From: Nepenthes gracilis
Lineage: Eukaryota; Streptophyta; Magnoliopsida; Caryophyllales; Nepenthaceae
NCBI GenBank assembly: GCA_033239525.1
Contig: BSYO01000003.1
Span: 1,606,001-1,670,000, forward strand
Length of the DNA: 64,000 nucleotides
Reading direction: 5' to 3'
In this document: piece after piece, positions 1 to 10,864 of the stretch
Numbering within the stretch: the first letter of the stretch is position 1
Layout of the letters: the number at the start of each line of letters is the position of its first letter
Notes under the pieces: generated by a model
Seen by the model: the letters and a program-made list of their open reading frames with translations, nothing else
Databases searched by the model: none
What the model was told of the DNA's origin: nothing
Position numbers and translations under genes: made by a program

Positions 1-991
1 AAAAAGTAGAAAATATAGTTTGATAGATTTGTTTCACATAGCTTGCATTGATCAACATAATATATATATATATATGTTGGGGGAGAGGCTGCAGGGGGTA
101 ACACATGCATAATTTGTATCAATATATGTAAAACCCCCCGTTGTTTACATATACATTTGTACATACTCGTCATCTATGCTTGATTGAAATAAAGAAGTAT
201 TCAACAACACCATCTCAAAGCAACCAAAATTTGATTACTATTAATTCCGAAATCCCAAATAAAGCTTTATGCTATGCTTTACTCAATATAGTTAGTTTTG
301 ACAATATTAACTGGTTGAGTTATTTTTCGGAGATAATTAGTTTGATCATAATACTTAATTGTTGGGTGTATTAACTACTTGTTTGACCTAACAACTCAAT
401 TAAGTTAACCTTTAATTTATCTAATCGTTTGATATAATTAAATGTTAGATTTAATTAACCTTCCAACCATTTATATTTTTCAGGCCATTTTTTTTTATCT
501 ATTTAAAAATTTAAACTTCTAGTCATTTGATTGCTCAACAGTTTGATTATTTAGTAAAATTTATTTTTGATATTGATTTAATTTTTATTATTTGTATTTA
601 AATCTAATAACTCGTTTGATTTATATTTCTTTTAAAAATTATTATTTAATGTTTTTTATGTCAATCAATTGGATCGATATTATTTTAAATGATACCCGAT
701 AAAAATATTATAAAAATAAATAAATGATATTGTCCTTGTAATAGCAAAAGCTTGACTCCCCTCTCCCCCCAACACACCCACACCCACACCCACACCCGCA
801 AAAACTGGCTCTGATGGATGGACTGGAAGGGTAATATGGTAATTCACCATGATCATGCAAACGAGCGCCTTTTCCTTTCCTCAGTCAGTTACTATATAAT
901 ATATCATCAAGCGATATTAAGTCGGCGACCTATAACAACGTCTCGGCTTCCAAATCACATCACTGGAAAGCTTCAGATTTTCAAAATTACT
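1..991. other. 5' flank of the JAC1 homologue
   Basis: No coding exon is visible. The stretch is AT-rich with a short TA microsatellite near 60-75. A pyrimidine-rich run followed by repeated CCCACA units lies near 755-800, about 200 bp before the chosen start codon. It probably contains the promoter and 5' UTR. No TATA box could be assigned with confidence. Confidence 0.5.
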
Positions 992-3900
992 ATGGACGAG
1001 TCGTGGCGGATGAGAATGGCAATGGCGCCAAGTCTTCCGCGACGCCCCCGATCAACGGAGGAAGCAGCCTCGTCGGGGCGGTCGCCGCGGAGTGTGTCTG
1101 ATTGCTTAGAGCCCGAAGACTTTAATGACGTCTTCGGAGGCCCGCCGAGGAGCGTAATGAGCAAGAAGTTCCCCAGCGACTTCACGGACTCCGATTACTT
1201 CTACAAGGAGATTTTCGTGCAGCAGGAATCGCCGGTTAATAAGATCGGCCGGAGATTGCCGAAGTTCAGAATCCCGTCCAATCGGGTATTGAGGGACCCC
1301 GGATTTTACAATGACATTTTCGGATCGGAGAACGAGAGGAGATCAAGGTCGCGATCGAAGTCGAATGCAAAACCAATGTCCAATTCGTCATCAGTGTTGA
1401 GTTCTGAGGACCTGAGTCCTTTCCGGCCGGCGATCGGCGAGGACTTTCATCCCTCGTCATTTGCTTCGAAGCTCAGGTATTGCCAACTGTGATCAATTTA
1501 TTGTAGGAAAGTGATTTGCAAATACAGTTTAGAAATGGAATATGCAAACCAGAATTGTTGGGAAAGTTCAAAATGATCCATCTACGAAGTATTTCTGAAA
1601 ATCATCTATACAAACTTTAATAAAGTTGAAACCAAGCAGCTATGTTACCCCATTCTCAAAGGGATGTTATTTTGGTGGGTCAAAAAGTCCCAAACTACCT
1701 TTAGTGAAGAGGCAACATTCACAATTACGCATGTATCCATCGTCCATTTGAAATATTCATTGGAGTTGAATGAATCTCACAAATAGTGATATAATATAGC
1801 CCGGGAATAGAGATTTAAAAACGCATATAGGGACGTTATTTCTCAAAGTTCCTTCATAACCACCCTATGTTTAGAAGGTAGTGGAGGGTGGGGAAGACAG
1901 TGCTATCTCCATTCTGTGGGAGAAGGATAAGTCATAAAGCTAAAAATTCTCGTTTAATCATCATAGCTTTCTCCACAGTTTTGGATTAACATGATTCTTT
2001 TCAAATTGAAATGCCTTCACATAGCATTTTGACAGACATCTATGATATACTTCAGTTGATGGATAGTAACCCAATTACAAAGGACGAGTAAATCTGGAAA
2101 ATAAGTCGTCGAAATTGGAAAAACAAGAGATGGGATTGCCTTAAATAACGCTTTGTTTAATTCTCATTGTTGAATTTGAAAAACAAGACATGGGATTTAC
2201 CAAAAATAAGGCTTTGTGTAATTCTCATGAGCCATGACATTACGAATCGTAATCTTTGGATTATTTAATCTCAGGATTTGTCTTAGACATTTCATTTTTT
2301 GAGTCTATTTAATTCAACGACTCTTTCTTTAGACACTTATCCTTCCTACAAATGGATAAAAATCTATGAACCTAAACATCTTCTGTTACATGCATGCATA
2401 TTGTTTGCGCTGCATATCAATTTGATTGTACATGAAGCTGTGATGGACTCAAAATAAAATAAAAGGTTCTATCGTGTTCATCAAGAATTCAACTCACTGT
2501 TAGTTTAATGCAGATTTGTTCAATTTGTTGAAAAATAGAACCAAACTGCTGAAATTATTTCACTCGTGAGAAGTAAATGAAGTGTAAATGGGTAGCAATG
2601 TAGGAAAATCTGTCCCCCATCACTTTCCTCTAACGCAGTTTTAGTTTGGTGAAATTAAATACTTACCAAAAAAAAAGAAATTAAATAATTTCACATAATT
2701 TTGTTGCTGAATTTGTTCTATACTAGAAAAACCCTATTGGAAAAAATGTAATTACATCTGCCACATATATGTTATGTCCCTAGGTCTGTAATGACTATAA
2801 TATGGGTACACTTCTTAAAATTTGTTTCCAGTTCATAGGAAAAAGTTGTTCAATCAAGCACAGAGTGGAAGTTGAATAAAGTTTCTAAACTTCTGTGGAA
2901 GCACAACGAAAACAGAATTAGTTCTTTCAACTCAAGAATTGAATTTCAACTGAATTTTTAAGGATTGAGAGTTTCCCAAGAATACGACTAAACTCATAGG
3001 AACGGATGCCTTCTTATTAAACATACTATTCACGATGCTTCACATAGGAACGGATGCCTTATTAAACATACTATACACGAAGCTTCACATAGGTTTGTCT
3101 TCCAAACCAATATATTTTTACGAAACTTACAAAAATATACCAAACATGTGAATTCAACCTATATTTTGAAACCTTTGCCTGCTTCAGGCCAATCAATGTC
3201 CCATTTCAACGGAACTCAACGAGCATGATGTTTGAAGAGAACGATAAGCAGCAGGGCATGCCAATTTCTTATTCCGGCGATGGGTACAGTGGAAAGTGTT
3301 GGAGAATCTCAAATTCTGGATATAATTCTCAGCGAGTACCCTCCCCAGATACAACTAGCCTGGAAGCCAGTGTGAAAATATCCATGGATGACGTACAAGT
3401 ACTAGAACTAAACACTCCATCTTCGGTCTCAACCCTTTGTGAGGACATTGAAGAGGATGAGGTGGCGAGCTGTTACGTTATTGAGATCTCTTCTCAGCGA
3501 ACTGAGGAAGCTGATATTGATGAAGCAATTAAATGGGCAAAAGGGAAGTTTCAAGCATGGAGCTCCAGCCTACAAAACAACCTTGAACAACATGAAGGCG
3601 ATCGATCTGCAGAAATGCAACGCACTCTGCCACTTGGTATAGTAGTTTGAAAAGTCAATCACTTTCAACCGTAAAAGATTATGGCAAAGCTTAGATAAAT
3701 AGTTTTTGACATATTCGCTCTCTCTCTCTTTTTTTTCAAGATTCCAACACAAAGGAATTATCAGACCACCTAAATGGATGTGCTTTTGAGAGACTACCCG
3801 TGGTAACACAATGCTGCCTCCTCACTGGTTATTATAGCAACATGATCTATAAAATAGTTTATTGCTAAGTGTGGAATTAAGCCAAATATAAAACGTGCAA

Positions 3901-6348
3901 AGGAATGTTGGCTGGAGAGTAACATGATAGGAAGAAAATTAAACCTGGGAATCCAGAAACTGAGCTGTACCAACAGCTCACACGGGCATTATAATATAAG
4001 CTTGGATGTGTGACAATAGTTGTGTTTATGTCTTCAACATATGTTATGAACTGTATAGAATTTCCAAATGGAATTTGGTGGATTTGACTTGTTGGATAGC
4101 TTCAGAAACAAGTAATTGTAGGTTTTGGCTCTAAGTCAAAGTGCAATTCTTGCTCCGTCTTAAGTTTCTAACCTGTAATTCCTTTGCAGGATACAAGCCC
4201 AGAGATACAGACAACGGAAGAAGGGAGACTGTACGAAAAAAATGTAAACCCGATTGACATTATTGACGTTATAAGAAATTAGTGTCCCAGTAATAGTTCA
4301 TATGTTGCTTTGCGCATATGCTGAAAGATGGACAAATGTCTGGATGCATTAAATAGGACAATTGGTACAATCATGGAGATATTTAGGACAGGGTGTCTCA
4401 TCAGAATCATTATAGTGTCAGTATTTGAAGATTTTTCCTGTCATTAGCCAATAACACAGAAAAAAAGCTTGAGAATTCTTTGCCACAAACATATCAAATA
4501 CTACTGCAATGACTAATTAGTCAAACTGACTAGTCTATGTTCCCGAATCGCTACTAGCAATGAGCCGCAGAACTATGACTAATGATATGGAGATTTTTCC
4601 ATTCACAACCAAATAACAACACGAGAAAAACCTGATAATCCTGTGCCACAAAAAATTGCAAGCATTGTTTTGACTAATTAGTCAAGTCAACTTGGTTCAT
4701 TTATTTATATTACACAATCGCTAGTAGCATTTATACTGATTATTTAATAAAATACCAAGAATCTGTAAATCTACAGCTCTATATAAACGTTCTATTTTCC
4801 TCACAAATATGCAGAACATTATGGTAGAAAATTTACAGTAGTGTCAAAGACACTATTACTGCCAATACTAATTTGCAATTGACCAAGTAACAGATGGGAA
4901 CCGCTGAATTGGATGAAAATATAAAGTTGTGGTCAGCTGGAAGGGAAGCCGACATCCAATTGCTTCTCTCGACTCTCCACCATGTAAGAACTCTGCCCTT
5001 GTGCTTATTACTAATGCTGCAGCTTGGTCATGCCAGCCCACAGTCCTCGAGCTCATAAGAGGTTTGCTGGGTTTGTTCTAGGCTGGCTGAAATCCTTTGC
5101 ATTTAGGGGTATGTATAGGCTGGGCAATGATTGATTTCTAGCCCAGCCGTGCATGCTCAAAACTCTTTCCCTGTCATCAGGTATTGGACATTTTTCATAT
5201 CTTCGGATTCACAAGCTGCCTGCTTGAATACCAGGTCTGCGAAGCGCTGAAGATGTCTTGTGGGAAATGTTCAAAATTTCTAGATGTCCATGAGCTTCAT
5301 GGCATATCCAAGATTGGGGAAATTATATTTATGTTCGTAGCTACATTACGGTCAAATGTAGAAATTATGGTGATATTTAGTTAAATATCAGAATAATTTA
5401 TTAATTATGGTTGAACATTTCAAAAATTCTTTAGTAGAGTAAAAATTCCTTGGAAACTTGGTGTGATTTAAGTATGATTATTGTATTTAAGTAGGTCAAA
5501 TCTTGTTATTTGCTATCTTTTTTCATTTGTTATCATCTGCTGTATCACTGAAATGTAAACATCTAAGAATCATTTTATCTATAATCTATGTTGTTCATTT
5601 TCTTGGGGTAAGCAAAAATAATGGCATTACTTCCCTAATGTGGGCGGCGTTTTTGATCATAGAGTAATATTGGGCACATTCATAGATATGCTTCATCAAA
5701 GAGTGGTATTTTGTTGGTGGTCAAATTGTGCTAAAGGTTTTTCAATTTTCCATAATATTCACCAAAAAAAATTCCAATATTTTATATAATTTCTATCACT
5801 TCTTTCCACGATATTTTTCTTGATGTATGTGCACTTCTCAATAGTTTACAATTCATCTCAAAATATATCTGCGTTTCTTAAATTATGGTAAAATCTTTGA
5901 TTTTTGTTCAGATTTTATGGCCCAGCAGTGGCTGGCGAACCATCTCACTATCAAACCTGAACGAGTCCTCCCAAGTAAAGAGGGCGTATCAGAAAGCAAG
6001 GCTGTGCCTCCATCCTGACAAATTGCAGCAAAGAGGAGCAACTTTCTCACAAAAATACATTGCACAGAAAGCATTTTCCATTCTTCAGGTGTGTCTAAAT
6101 CTACTCCATCATGCCCTGTGCCCTCACAAAACGTTAGTTCCTTGAAACTCTATTTAAGTGAATGCGACAGGGTTTCAACAGAAGAGAATTCAAAGTAAAA
6201 TTATTGAGATAATCATAATTAAATTTTCGTATCAAGATCTTTCCCTCCTTTTATCTCTCGTTGTTTATTCCTTTGCCCCTCACATGATTTTATCTTGCAA
6301 TAGGATGCATGGACTCTATTCATCTCCCAGGATGTCTCCTTCGGCTAG
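992..6348 (+). CDS. JAC1: J-domain protein required for chloroplast accumulation response (JAC1), auxilin-like, six exons
   Basis: Auxilin-like J-protein. In Arabidopsis JAC1 is needed for blue-light chloroplast accumulation and dark positioning. Proposed coding exons are 992-1476, 3188-3641, 4190-4243, 4894-4983, 5912-6088 and 6304-6348, giving 434 aa; all introns are GT-AG. The N-terminus carries repeated acidic/aromatic motifs of the DFNDVFGGPP type (about residues 35-110), followed by a Ser/Arg-rich stretch. Exon 2 contains the family motif DEAIKWAKGKFQ. Exon 4 encodes LDENIKLWSAGRE. Exon 5 has the J-domain core, with the HPD triad at about 395-397 (CLHPDKLQQRGAT). The last exon ends AWTLFISQDVSFG, typical of the family C-terminus. 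The ATG at 992 is preferred over an in-frame upstream one at 818 because conserved sequence starts there. The exon 2 donor (GT at 3642 or 3645) and exon 3 are the least certain parts. From memory, the Arabidopsis protein is about 650 aa, so the middle is short here. The neighbouring mTERF gene is convergent. Confidence 0.88.
2110..2232. repeat. Imperfect tandem duplication in JAC1 intron 1
   Basis: Two adjacent units of roughly 60-70 bp share the block AAAACAAGAxATGGGATT followed by a GCTTTGTxTAATTCTCAT block. The copies differ at several positions. No protein is encoded. Confidence 0.6.
2996..3093. repeat. Short tandem duplication near the end of JAC1 intron 1
   Basis: Two adjacent near-identical units of about 48-50 bp, each starting ATAGGAACGGATGCCTT and ending in a CTTCACATAGG block. 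They lie about 100 bp before the exon 2 acceptor at 3187/3188. Confidence 0.75.
4424..4735. repeat. Diverged tandem duplication in JAC1 intron 3
   Basis: Two units of about 140 bp share GATTTTTCC, a CACGAGAAA/CACAGAAAA block, a TGCCACAAA block, TGACTAATTAGTCAA and AATCGCTAxTAGCA in the same order. Divergence suggests an old duplication. It lies within the 650-bp intron before the exon coding LDENIKLWSAG. Confidence 0.65.
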
Positions 6349-7016
6349 CAAAAATTTTTCAGCACCTTTAGAATCCTCCCATGTATCAAATAACAGTAGT
6401 TCTCTGCTCAAGGAAGGTGCTGAATTGACTGGGGGGAAAACGTTTATTTAGGTTGTATTCTTATGCAGTTGGTTTAAGACATAAACATACGTGATCATAT
6501 GCACATAAATTTTGTATCATTTGGAATTTTGGCTAGCTTATCATTTATGGATTTTACAATATTTGGGTGTGGAAATAGCAAATAAGAGGACGATGATACA
6601 CAAACTAATCAGGGAGGGAACTGCCTCGGAGCAAAGGTGTCACTTGTACAGATTAGTTGTGTATTTCTTTTGTAAGTAAATTCTCCAACCATGGCCTTGT
6701 GTACTTTCCTATGCTTCTATGTCTTCTTCAACATAAAAATACAGACATAGCAATTCTATTATCTCTGATTTTTGTCTCCAAATATTCAGCTTAATTTCAC
6801 ATGGGATAAAGCATTACATTTATAGGGAACTTGGAAGCTAGCTAGTGTTCATGATACAGAGCATTTGACGGAATCTTTAGCGGAAAAACCTATCATTAGG
6901 AATTAGGAAATACCCTTTGGAGAATCCTGTAAAGGGCATCTAATGAAGTGAAAAATTCTCAAAATGCTTGAAAATTGTAAGAAAATCATCCCCGTATGCT
7001 CTACTTATATGCACGA
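6349..7016. other. Convergent intergenic interval, JAC1 to mTERF
   Basis: This is the 3' flank of both genes. It is AT-rich with no coding signal recognised. It must hold the 3' UTRs and polyadenylation sites of two convergent genes within 670 bp, so their transcript ends may lie close together or overlap. Confidence 0.5.
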
Positions 7017-7955
7017 TCAAGCTGCGTGGGGCATTCCAGTCCCTTGCTTTAACAACTCCCAGAACTCATCGTCCGTGCTCTTTAGCATAACAGACAATGG
7101 CACATCCACCCCACTCCGCACAACCTCCACATACCTTGGCTTTATCCTCTTCTCCAAGCTAAAGGCAAAGTACTGAGGGAAGTCCTTCAACTCCTCCAAA
7201 CTACCCTTCATCTCCCCAACAAAGAACTCAACCTTAGGCTTGAAGTTATTCTCAATGCTGAAAGTAAACAGCGATGGGCACCTCAAAACCATGCCCACAG
7301 CCTCTCCCTTTGTAAATCCCAAGCTCACCAGATAATCCAGCTTTGGGATCAAGGTCTTCTCCACACTAGATACCAACAGAATTGGGTCATTGTAGGCTAA
7401 AGCCTCAAGGTCCCTAAACCCAAGTCTCTGTAGGTAGAAGAGTGCAGGTTTAAGTTGGTCTCTCACACTAGAAATCAGCAGTCTAGGGCACTTGTTAACT
7501 ACCCTTCTAAAGCTCTGTTGTGGGACTCTGAGTTCTTGGGAGAGGAAATTGAAAACTGGGTTGAGGTCTGTTTTGATGTCAGAGGTGATGAGTTGAGGAC
7601 ACATGCCCACGATTCGAGGGAAGTCCTTTTGGTGGATGCCTTTGGATTGAAGGTAAGAGAGAATGTTGTGGATTGCTTGGAGGGAAGCGGTGTGGAGGGA
7701 AGGGTTAAGGGAGAGTGCCTTGCCGGAATCAATGCCCAGTATTTCAAGGCATAGTATCTTCTCTTTGAATGGGAGGGAGAGGTTTGTTTGAGTGTGTGAG
7801 TAGAGTGGGTGCTTTTGCAGGAGGCTCTTTGGTTCTATTGCTGATCGAGGGGTTGTGTTTGGGTTTGATGAGGACTGGGTTGATGGTTTCTTGGCAGAGC
7901 ACAAAAAGGAAGACTGAAGCAATGCCGCCGCCACCGCTGCCGCCGCCGCAGGCAT
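7017..7955 (-). CDS. mTERF family protein, probably organelle-targeted
   Basis: Single-exon gene of 312 aa. mTERF proteins are helical-repeat nucleic-acid-binding proteins that act in organellar transcription, splicing or RNA metabolism. At least five consecutive mTERF-type repeats can be read, with signatures MCPQLI (about 121-126), KCPRLL, NDPILLV, RCPSLF and FPQYFAFS. Each is followed by a helix containing LxP or KP and an FL/YL pair. The first 60 or so residues are rich in Ala, Ser, Pro and Thr with few acidic residues, consistent with a plastid or mitochondrial transit peptide; I infer organellar location from this. The compact intronless form near 300 aa is common among plant mTERFs. 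The exact member cannot be assigned. An upstream in-frame extension has no mTERF similarity, and MPAAAAAVAAA is the natural start. The coding strand is GC-poor except for a GCG/GCC-rich start encoding the Ala run. Confidence 0.92.
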   Translation of the reverse strand: MPAAAAAVAAALLQSSFLCSAKKPSTQSSSNPNTTPRSAIEPKSLLQKHPLYSHTQTNLSLPFKEKILCLEILGIDSGKALSLNPSLHTASLQAIHNILSYLQSKGIHQKDFPRIVGMCPQLITSDIKTDLNPVFNFLSQELRVPQQSFRRVVNKCPRLLISSVRDQLKPALFYLQRLGFRDLEALAYNDPILLVSSVEKTLIPKLDYLVSLGFTKGEAVGMVLRCPSLFTFSIENNFKPKVEFFVGEMKGSLEELKDFPQYFAFSLEKRIKPRYVEVVRSGVDVPLSVMLKSTDDEFWELLKQGTGMPHAA

Positions 7956-10019
7956 CTTGGTCTGGAGAAAAGGGTCTGAAAGGCCTTAAAAAGAACTCAC
8001 TCCTTCTTCCTCTTTTTTGCCAGGAGATTTGTCTATTATTCATTTTATTTATCAGTATCAGGGTCAAACACGTGGCAGTTTGCAGTGTTATCATTGGCCA
8101 GGAGCGGATTGTTTTTAGATAACGTTGGGCGAGTGAGTGATTGTGAGGAGGTTTTACGTAGGGACGGAAAAAGACCTATCTCAATTTTTTCGAGGACTTA
8201 CCCAGCACCCAAATATAAAATAAAACAAAAATTGCGATGTAAAATTCTCAAAGTAAGCTGATAATATTCAATTGAGCTAATTCTATCACCAAATTTAATC
8301 TCAAACAAATTTTATTACATACTTTAAAACTTCCCTTCAGATTACATGCGGAACGTCTTCTGTGAAATGCCAAGTACAAAATATACATTCCACTTTTCTA
8401 GGGGCAATTTTAATATCAACTTACTATTTTTAAGATGAATATACAAATATATATATTTCAGATCTTCTATTCGTAGTAAATGGAAGTTTTTCTAAAAACA
8501 ATATATAAGATTTCAGATAGATTATGAATGTAGTAAAGTTTTAAAATTGTCTAGTACAACAAAATGAGGAGGAAAAAAATGAAAAAACGTACCATGCTAT
8601 TTAACACAAGCAAGCCAACGCAATTAGCTGCAATAATACACAAGAATTTACTGGAGATCATCGCATATGACAAACTCTTTGAAGTACACTTTCGACGGGA
8701 TGCCCGGTTAAGGACTGTCTACAAAAATGACCAGGGATACCACAGTCGTTGGGGCTACCGACAGAATAAACATAATATTGGACACTCCAGGACAGTTTAA
8801 AAAAATTCTACAATTAAAAGGTAGTCTATTACATAAAATTTTCAAGTCAAAATATGTTGAAGAACTAAATGTCTGCAGTTTTACAACTATATTGTTGAGA
8901 TACTGATTTAAACCGACATAGGGTAGAGTACCCTTTGTCATCGCACCATGGAAAATCTACAATGTGGCATAAAATAGCAAACATCTTATGTATTATCAGT
9001 AGTTTTATCTTGCAACAGTGGATCCAATTGACGAGTATTACGTACAATTGCAAGTATCTGAATTCACCCATTATCTGTAACTAAATATACAACAATGCAG
9101 CCAAATTATACGTTATTAGTAGAGTATTAGCAAAAGCCAGCTTCGATGGTGGAAATAATCAAACTTCTGCAGCGCTATCACCTGTCAGAAAAGCACAAAT
9201 TCAGCAAATACAGCCCGTTGGAACTGTTAAGACAGTGAAACAAGGGTTCTTTTAGCGGTGGTTGTTATACATACTTTCATGAAGATATTCTACCCTACTC
9301 AGCCAATCATACGATGTAGTTTTTATTTTCGTAATTGTAAAAAAAGAAAACCTCAGTCCCAGTTACATTCCAGTTGTGACATGATATTTCTATCGGTAGC
9401 ATCCATCTATTGATCTAAATACTTAATATTTGAACCCGATGACACTGTACTCCTGCATTAAAGATATACAGAACCGGATGTAACACCTCCCACAATAACA
9501 CAGAGATGAAAATGAGATTATGGGAAATGGCAATGCGGAAAAGACCTTATTTTATATATGAACTTGAAAAAGTGAAATACATAGAGAAGAAAAACTAAAT
9601 CAAGTTAGAAAAAGAAGTAAAAGGAATAGAGAAAGTGATAAACACCAAAAGAAGACACCACAAGGGGGCACTGATGAAGGGAGCAAGTAAAGCTTACTGC
9701 ATCAATTCAAAAAGAGAGAAGACGCAGCGACGAGACAGAAATTCTTTCCGTTCAAAGGGAGGAGCCAGAGAGGGGGAGTCTCCTGCTAATTTAGAGATGG
9801 CAATCAAGTTAAGCCTAAGACCAAAGGTAAGTATTCCATCTCTGCAGAATGCAATATGCAGAAGCCTCGTGATCTGAATCACTCTTCCAGCATAATTACT
9901 ACTATTATTTAGATGTACTCAGACCCCAAGAAACTAAAACGTGATCAAAATATGAAATCTTCAAAGAAGAGATGTCACCAATAAGGAGAGTAATATCCCG
10001 GCACCAGAACTTAACTCGG
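7956..10019. other. Intergenic interval between mTERF and the CIPK 3' end
   Basis: It contains the mTERF promoter (high-coordinate side of 7955) and otherwise AT-rich sequence. Several short open frames show no recognisable family and have the composition of non-coding DNA. No RNA gene was recognised. Confidence 0.45.
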
Positions 10020-10530
10020 CTATTCTGATTCACTGACTCCTACAAACAAGTGGGAAGAACAGTTGGAGGTAGAGCTTGGTAGTGCCATCAAAACAGTGGT
10101 ATAAAGTGAATGCTGATGCGTGCGCAAGCTCAATAGGCCGTGAAAGCATTGGGGACTGGAAAGAGATGGGGAGGGTAAATGAATATTTGGGTTCTCAGGA
10201 TACCTTGGAGATTCGGACATCGTCACAACAGAACTAATGGCCATATTCTGGGCTCTTCAGATTGCATGGGAAAGGTAATCATTGAATCAGACATACTATT
10301 AGCCATCCGAAAAATCAACTCCCAGATTTTGGACTTCTAACCAAATAGATGTATCATTGTGGACCACAAGGAATTGATTGCCAGGCACTGGGACTGCCGG
10401 GTAACTCATATACAAAGAGAAGGAATTTGTGTATCAACTTGCCAGGATGGGAATGGAGTTGCAGGTTGACTTTTATGAATGGCACCAGATGCCGAGGAAT
10501 GTGAGAGAGGTCATCACAAAGTAGCTCCAA
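10020..10530 (+). pseudogene. Decayed retrotransposon-type RNase H domain fragment
   Basis: Reading with frameshifts and stops gives segments typical of the plant RVT_3/RNase H-like domain of non-LTR elements. These are WYKVNADACASSIGR, then GDSDIVTTELMAIFWALQIAWE, an ESDILLAIRKINSQ strand and a late HxxREG-type segment (VTHIQREGICV). The acidic positions of the fold (ND at the first strand, TELMA helix Glu, ESD Asp) are partly preserved. The order matches the domain, but several frames are needed, so it is dead. A TA-rich tail follows at 10564-10583. It sits 3' of the CIPK stop, on the opposite strand. Confidence 0.6.
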
Positions 10531-10864
10531 AGGGATACTGACTGACTACCACATGAAATTTTTAATATATATATATATATATGTATCACTCCTAAAAAAT
10601 TATCTTTAACTATTAAAACAATTTCCTTACACATCTTTCCCCCAAAATTTCCAAAATTCCAAAAAAGAAAAAAAGTGCTTTAGCAAGTGAATTACTTCTT
10701 CCTTACACTTACTAGGGCTTTTCCCTATCCACACACCCACTTAGAAACAAAAGCCAAATTACCTACAATGTGAGAGTCTCATACAATTGAGTACCATTTT
10801 TTTCTTATTGGATGGAGGAAGAGCTACTACTGCAAAAATATCAGAAATAGATAGAAGGAAGCAG

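Noticed and set aside
7455..8122. Frames opposite the mTERF gene
   Set aside because: They are antisense shadows of a well-supported coding sequence with clear mTERF repeats.
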